64,000 nucleotides of DNA from Rhynchopus sp. YZ270_cl-10 (Eukaryota > Euglenozoa > Diplonemea > Diplonemida > Diplonemidae), in contig OZ037886.1 in NCBI GenBank assembly GCA_964035575.1, positions 372,001 to 436,000 on the forward strand, written 5' to 3'. The notes under the pieces were generated by a model. The model was not told the DNA's origin. It made no database searches and saw nothing but the letters and a program-made list of their open reading frames with translations. Below, piece by piece: positions 59,791 through 64,000 of the stretch (position 1 is its first letter; each line of letters opens with the position of its first letter). A program made the translations under genes and the position numbers.

Positions 59791-61394
59791 AACCCTATAA
59801 GAGCCAAGCCATATTTTCAAGCCACTTTTGAGTTTTGGTTTTTGGGGCTCTCCAACCGGTAAAGGGACCCCAGATGCAAATTTTTGATCGTACCTGGCCG
59901 CAATTGAAAGATTTTGAACACGGCTTTCAATTCCATTTTTTTAAGTTTTTTTTCGAAAAAAAATGGTATCCCCAAAATGAGGTGAGCATAAAATCCACTT
60001 TTTGGTTTTTTACTAATTCGGCCGGCCGAGGAAAAACGCGTAAATTATTTCTGTCCGAAAATGGCGTTATTTGAAAGATTGATCACAAAATCTTTTCAAA
60101 GAAAAAAAAATCGAGCAAAAAGTCCTAGTAGAACCCAACTTATATGAGTGCAGCTCTGTTAGCAGCCATGTCTAAAACTGATTTCCTTAACGATTTACAC
60201 TGAAACATGGCTAAAAACGTAAAAAAGGGGCGATTTTTCACAATTTGGGCATCTCCTGTGGTCGAAAGCCCCCAGAATGGGTCGGAACGACCCTGTGACC
60301 CGAAAATCCATGAAAAAAGCACCCCGAAATACGAAAAAACAGTGAAAATTCGGCTTGCTGTGTGCTCTGCATAGGTCGTGTGTGTGGGGTGTTTTTGTGG
60401 TTTTGGTGGCAACTCGCCCCAGCATCCAAATGGCAAACAGATGCACAAAGGTTTTCGATTTTTGCTTATTTTAAAAGATTTGAGTCAAATAGTTTCCCCA
60501 TAAACCAAAGGATTTTTACGAAAACAAGCAGAACCAGTATCAGATCATGATGACCCTTAGCCATAACCATGTCCTTCGGGTCGAAAGGGTGCCTCTTGGG
60601 TGGGTAGCAGTCCACAGATCCAAAGTGCAATCAGATGCGTAAAAGTTTTCGATTTTTGTTTCTTTTGAAAGATTCGTGTCAAAATCTTTGAAATATATAA
60701 AAATATTTTAACGAAAACGAGTAGAACCTCATACAGAGCATGGGGTGTCATTGAGGAACCAGAATAGGGGGTGCTCGTCCAAAGGGCTTTGAAAAGTGGC
60801 ACGACTCCCCCCAGCATCGAAAGTATTATCCGATGCATAAAAGTTTTCGATTCTTGCTTCTTTTGAAAGATCGGTGCAAATTCTTTCCACATAAAAAAAG
60901 TGTTTTTACGAAAATGAGTAGACCCTATGTCAGAGCACGTTGTCCTACAGATTTTAGAATGTGGGGGGGTCACAGGGGTGCCCACACCCCCACCCCGCCT
61001 CCCCCCAGCATCGAAAGTAATATCCGATGCATAAAAGTTTTCGATTCTTGCTTCTTTTGAAAGATCGGCGAAAAATCTTTCGAAATATATAAAAATATGT
61101 GTTCACAAAAATGGGTAGAACCCGACTAAGGGCTTGTAGGCATTGGGTATCGCGAAAGGTACATATTTGGGGTGTGGGTGAAAAAACGTCACTTTTGGTG
61201 AAAGTAGCACCCCAGCCCCCAGCACCGAAACTAATATCAGATGCACAAAAGTTTTCGACTCTTGCTTCTTTTGAAAGATCGGTGCAAATTCTTTCCACAT
61301 AAAAAAAATGTTTTTACGAAAATGAGTTGAACCTGTCTAACAGCATGGCGTCATTTCGAAAGCCATTAAAGTGGCTCTTGGCTCTTATAGGGTT
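59791..61394. mobile_element. 1.6-kb terminal-inverted-repeat element with internal tandem repeats
   Basis: AACCCTATAAGAGCCAAG at 59791 is mirrored at 61377-61394 (CTTGGCTCTTATAGGGTT), with A/T homopolymers outside. From about 60430 to 61330 there are five diverged units of about 200 bp sharing AGATGCATAAAAGTTTTCGA, TTCTTGCTTCTTTTGAAAGA, then TTTTTACGAAAATGAGTAGA. Between 60240 and 60350 the text resembles family-B arms (GGGTCGGAACGACCCTGTGA, CCCGAAAATCCATG). No transposase. Confidence 0.65.
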
Positions 61395-61403
61395 AAAAAA
61401 AAA

Positions 61404-61512
61404 ATGTTGGAATAGTGTATCATCTATGCAATATCCACTGTATGATTTTTTTTTGCTTTTTTTTGAAAACTTGCTCGCATTAGTGTTGACACCCTGAGGC
61501 TGAGCTCCACTA
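61404..61512 (+). repeat. Repeat K copy 4 followed by motif L copy 2
   Basis: TGTTGGAATAGTGTATCATC, then GCAATATCCACTGTATG and a T run (K, 61404-61452); then TTTTTTTTGAAAACTTGC, then ATTAGTGTTGACACCCTGAG and GCTGAGCTCCACTA (L, 61458-61512). It lies just right of the 1.6-kb element. Confidence 0.5.
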
Positions 61513-63226
61513 TACACCAAACTCTTAAGTAACTGCTGTTTAGATAAATACGCTGTCCTTCGTCGCCTAGACGAAAGAAAGCGTTCTTCACCATTAAACA
61601 TTCTCTCGATGACATTACAAAAAGATTGAATACGCAAGATGAGTCGCGCACACACACACACAAGTCACAGACCCTCCAGGTAGCAAGCTTTGACTTAACG
61701 CCATCCCACCTGGATTGGGAAATATATCGGCACTACACAAACTCATCAAACACACCATTTTTGTCCTTTTTTTGAAAATAAAACTACAAAAAAAATTTTT
61801 GAGGGGGTTTTTTTTGTTTTGAGTAATGACTAAAGTAAACACAGCCAAACCAACACAGGGGGGGTATCTGGGGAAACCAAGTTTCTGGGTGGGGTAAAAT
61901 TTGTGTACTCAGGGAGGGGAAAGGGGCAAGAGCATAGGTCTTTTAAATACAGAAATCAGGACAGAAAAAAAAAGACAAAAAATACACATGAAAAACTTGA
62001 CAGGGTGAATAAGTCACACGAACACAAAAAAAACACACATTTCTCGCCATAAAAATGGGGCGAGAAGGCGATGGTGGTGGTGGGGGGAAATTTGGACCAA
62101 GCACACAACACTCTATATTTTTTAGCGCATTTTGTGGGTATCGACAATAATCAGTCCGGCTGTCATTTTATTTTTTCCGGTGCATATTTAAGTACAACAT
62201 CTGTTGACACGGCCCTCTGTTCACCTTTTTTTTGGGAGAGCATATTTTTTTTACGACGTAATTGGTGTCTCAGATAATTTTGAAAATCGCACTGGATGTC
62301 GGATATTTAAAACTCAGAATCGTATTTTGTCTTTGGGCATTATTTTCGATGCTTTTTATTGATATTCTGGGTAGTAGCTGTCATACGTGACAGGCATCGC
62401 ATTTTTTTTTAAACACTTTTGAACAAAGGTTGCAAACCATCAGTTCACAACCCACCCATCTTTAGAAAAAGAGAGAACCAGGGGGGGGAAGGGGGAGGGA
62501 GAAAAGTGCATTTTCTGCACTTTACTTTGGAGACAATTATTTTGTATTTTGTCGTATTTTTCTTTGTTTTTTTTTTAGCAAAACATTACAGAGGGTAAGA
62601 AATTTGGGTACTAAGTTACCCAGAACATATTATTATTTTACTTTTACTGAAATTAGTGTACATTTTTTTTTGTTTTTTTGGAAAACAAGAGAGATGGGTG
62701 GGAAAGCTGCAGCTTTGGTAATGGATTATTCCACAGGTATTTCATTAGTGGAAAAATCGGCAAACCCCTGTTACAGTATGGCGATTGTTGTAGTTTCTTT
62801 TTTTGCTATGTCGACAATCGCTTGCAGGGGTGGGCGGGCACCCTGGGGTTTTTTCCATTTTTTTGGATCGGGCACCCAGGTTTTTTCTAAGGATTTTTAC
62901 AGGCAATTTTTGGATTTTTCTGAGAACACGCTGCCCCCCTGCCGAAATATGTTCTCGGTTTTCCCTTTTCGGGGGGTTTTTTTTTTGGCCTTTTTCGGGT
63001 TTTCCGAGCTTTTACCCTCACTGTCACGGGGTCATTTTGAAAAAATGGGCAAGTTCTTGGCTGATACACGTTTTGGTCATTACCACCAGCGAGTTGCTTA
63101 GCGGGGTTAAATTGAACTATGATTCTGGACCCACTGTAACGTGAACCGCCCTCGAAATTCAAGAAGGGGTCCTAAACCCGGGCGCGCTACGCGCTACGTG
63201 CACCCCGAATGTTCGGGAGGAATATA
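61513..63226. other. Gene-free stretch
   Basis: A/T-rich with homopolymers, no supported frame and no clear repeat apart from short T and G runs. Confidence 0.5.
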
Positions 63227-63385
63227 AAACGGCGCCGCAGGCGGAAAAAAAATAGGGTACAGTATAAAAAATGCAGCTTTACACCACAAAGCCACTCAGC
63301 GAATCCTTTTTTGCAGAGCAAAAAAGGGAAAATGGCGCCGCAGGCAAATTTTTTTATAAGGTGCAGCCCTGGGCGGCGCGGAATT
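63227..63385. repeat. Dispersed repeat F, copy 2
   Basis: AACGGCGCCGCAGGCGGAAA, GCAGCTTTACACCACAAAGC, CACTCAGCGAATCC, then TTTTTTGCAGAGCAAAAAAG and ATGGCGCCGCAGGCAAA. Same order as copy 1. Confidence 0.55.
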
Positions 63386-63694
63386 ATTTTCTTTTTCGTT
63401 CCTCAGTGCCGTCAGGGCCTGCCCAAGTGCGCCAACGCAATGCACTTTGCTACCACCGTGGTAGCGAGCACTTGCAGCACTGCAAGAAGCAAGGTTCCCT
63501 CGACGTTTGCAGTCACACGCACCATACTGTATTATTATTTATTCTGTTGTGCGGGAGGTGAAAGGGACGAGACCGAAGGAAGCGGGGTGGAGACTTTTTT
63601 TGTTCATTATGGCTTGGTACCGCACTCCCCGGGCAGAGTGCGAGTTATTCTCAGCCACACGGGGCCCTGCCCGACCCCCCAGACTTTTTCCCCT

Positions 63695-63788
63695 AAGAAA
63701 AACCCTTAGAAAAATAAATTTTCCCCGTATAAAATCCTTAGAAAAAATAATTTTCCCCCCGTGTAAAATCCTTAGAAAAAATAAAATC
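63695..63788. repeat. Tandem ~37-bp repeat
   Basis: Three units of CTTAGAAAAAATAAATTTTC-like sequence followed by CCCCGTATAAAATC. The last bases to 64000 hold T runs and nothing supported. Confidence 0.6.
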
Positions 63789-64000
63789 AAATCAAAATCG
63801 GGCCCCGGGCACCCACTTTAGGCCCAGGCCTGATCGCTTGGGGGTTTTTTTTTTTTTTTTTGGATTTTTTTTTTTTTTTTTGATTGGGAATCGTGCCCCT
63901 TGGGTTCTGTGTTCGACATCAACCCGAGGCTAGAGATTACAGACAAAGAGAAAAGAAGAAAACTTGAAAGATGCAATACCATGTATTACCTTTCGTGCAC

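Noticed and set aside
1-64000. Bacterial or algal contamination
   Set aside because: The SL relic, introns, histone H4, PTS1 enzyme and shared repeats across the window indicate one euglenozoan nuclear genome.

Overview
This is a nuclear window from a flagellate protist, most likely a diplonemid (Euglenozoa). The main clue is at 11296-11355. There, a 38-nt sequence closely matching the diplonemid spliced-leader (SL) exon as I recall it is followed by a second copy of its last 22 nt. Other clues agree: a divergent, kinetoplastid-like histone H4; every recognisable host gene on the minus strand, as expected for polycistronic units resolved by trans-splicing; pyrimidine-AG signals just upstream of start codons; a few GT-AG introns; a mitochondrial EngA-type double GTPase; an acyl-CoA oxidase ending in a peroxisome/glycosome signal; and a retroelement ordered like the trypanosomatid VIPER.

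Layout. 0-9 kb: a hAT-like MITE, then minus-strand genes for a WD40 protein, a Dsc3-like membrane protein, a small two-exon membrane protein and histone H4. 9.3-26.6 kb: a nest of mobile elements. Three related giant-hairpin (foldback) families, here called A, B and C, sit inside one another with 4-bp target duplications. One B copy is split both by an A copy and by an 8.3-kb non-LTR retrotransposon with an intact 2612-aa reading frame and a poly(A) tail. A 3.3-kb terminal-inverted-repeat element follows, carrying a 7-bp minisatellite. 26.7-33 kb: an ankyrin protein, an internally repetitive basic protein, a second near-identical H4 cassette and a helical-repeat protein, probably mitochondrial. 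33.1-38.1 kb: a VIPER-like tyrosine-recombinase retroelement that looks whole. 38.2-56.4 kb: a coiled-coil protein, a small protein overlapping it, EngA, an EF-hand coiled-coil protein, a small coiled-coil protein, a four-exon beta-helix membrane protein and acyl-CoA oxidase. 56.4-64 kb: no gene supported. It holds microsatellites, dispersed repeats, a terminal-inverted-repeat element with internal ~200-bp repeats and a short SSU rRNA-like fragment.

The most interesting results are: (1) the tandem full-plus-truncated SL at the 5' end of the retrotransposon, which reads as a record of two rounds of trans-splicing and reverse transcription; (2) two OTU-protease-like domains in that retrotransposon; (3) the nested foldback families and the insertion order they give; (4) several dispersed hairpin motifs of about 40-75 nt in intergenic regions and one intron, possibly non-coding RNAs; (5) the beta-helix membrane protein. 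All family calls were made by eye from motifs. No alignment or database search was run.
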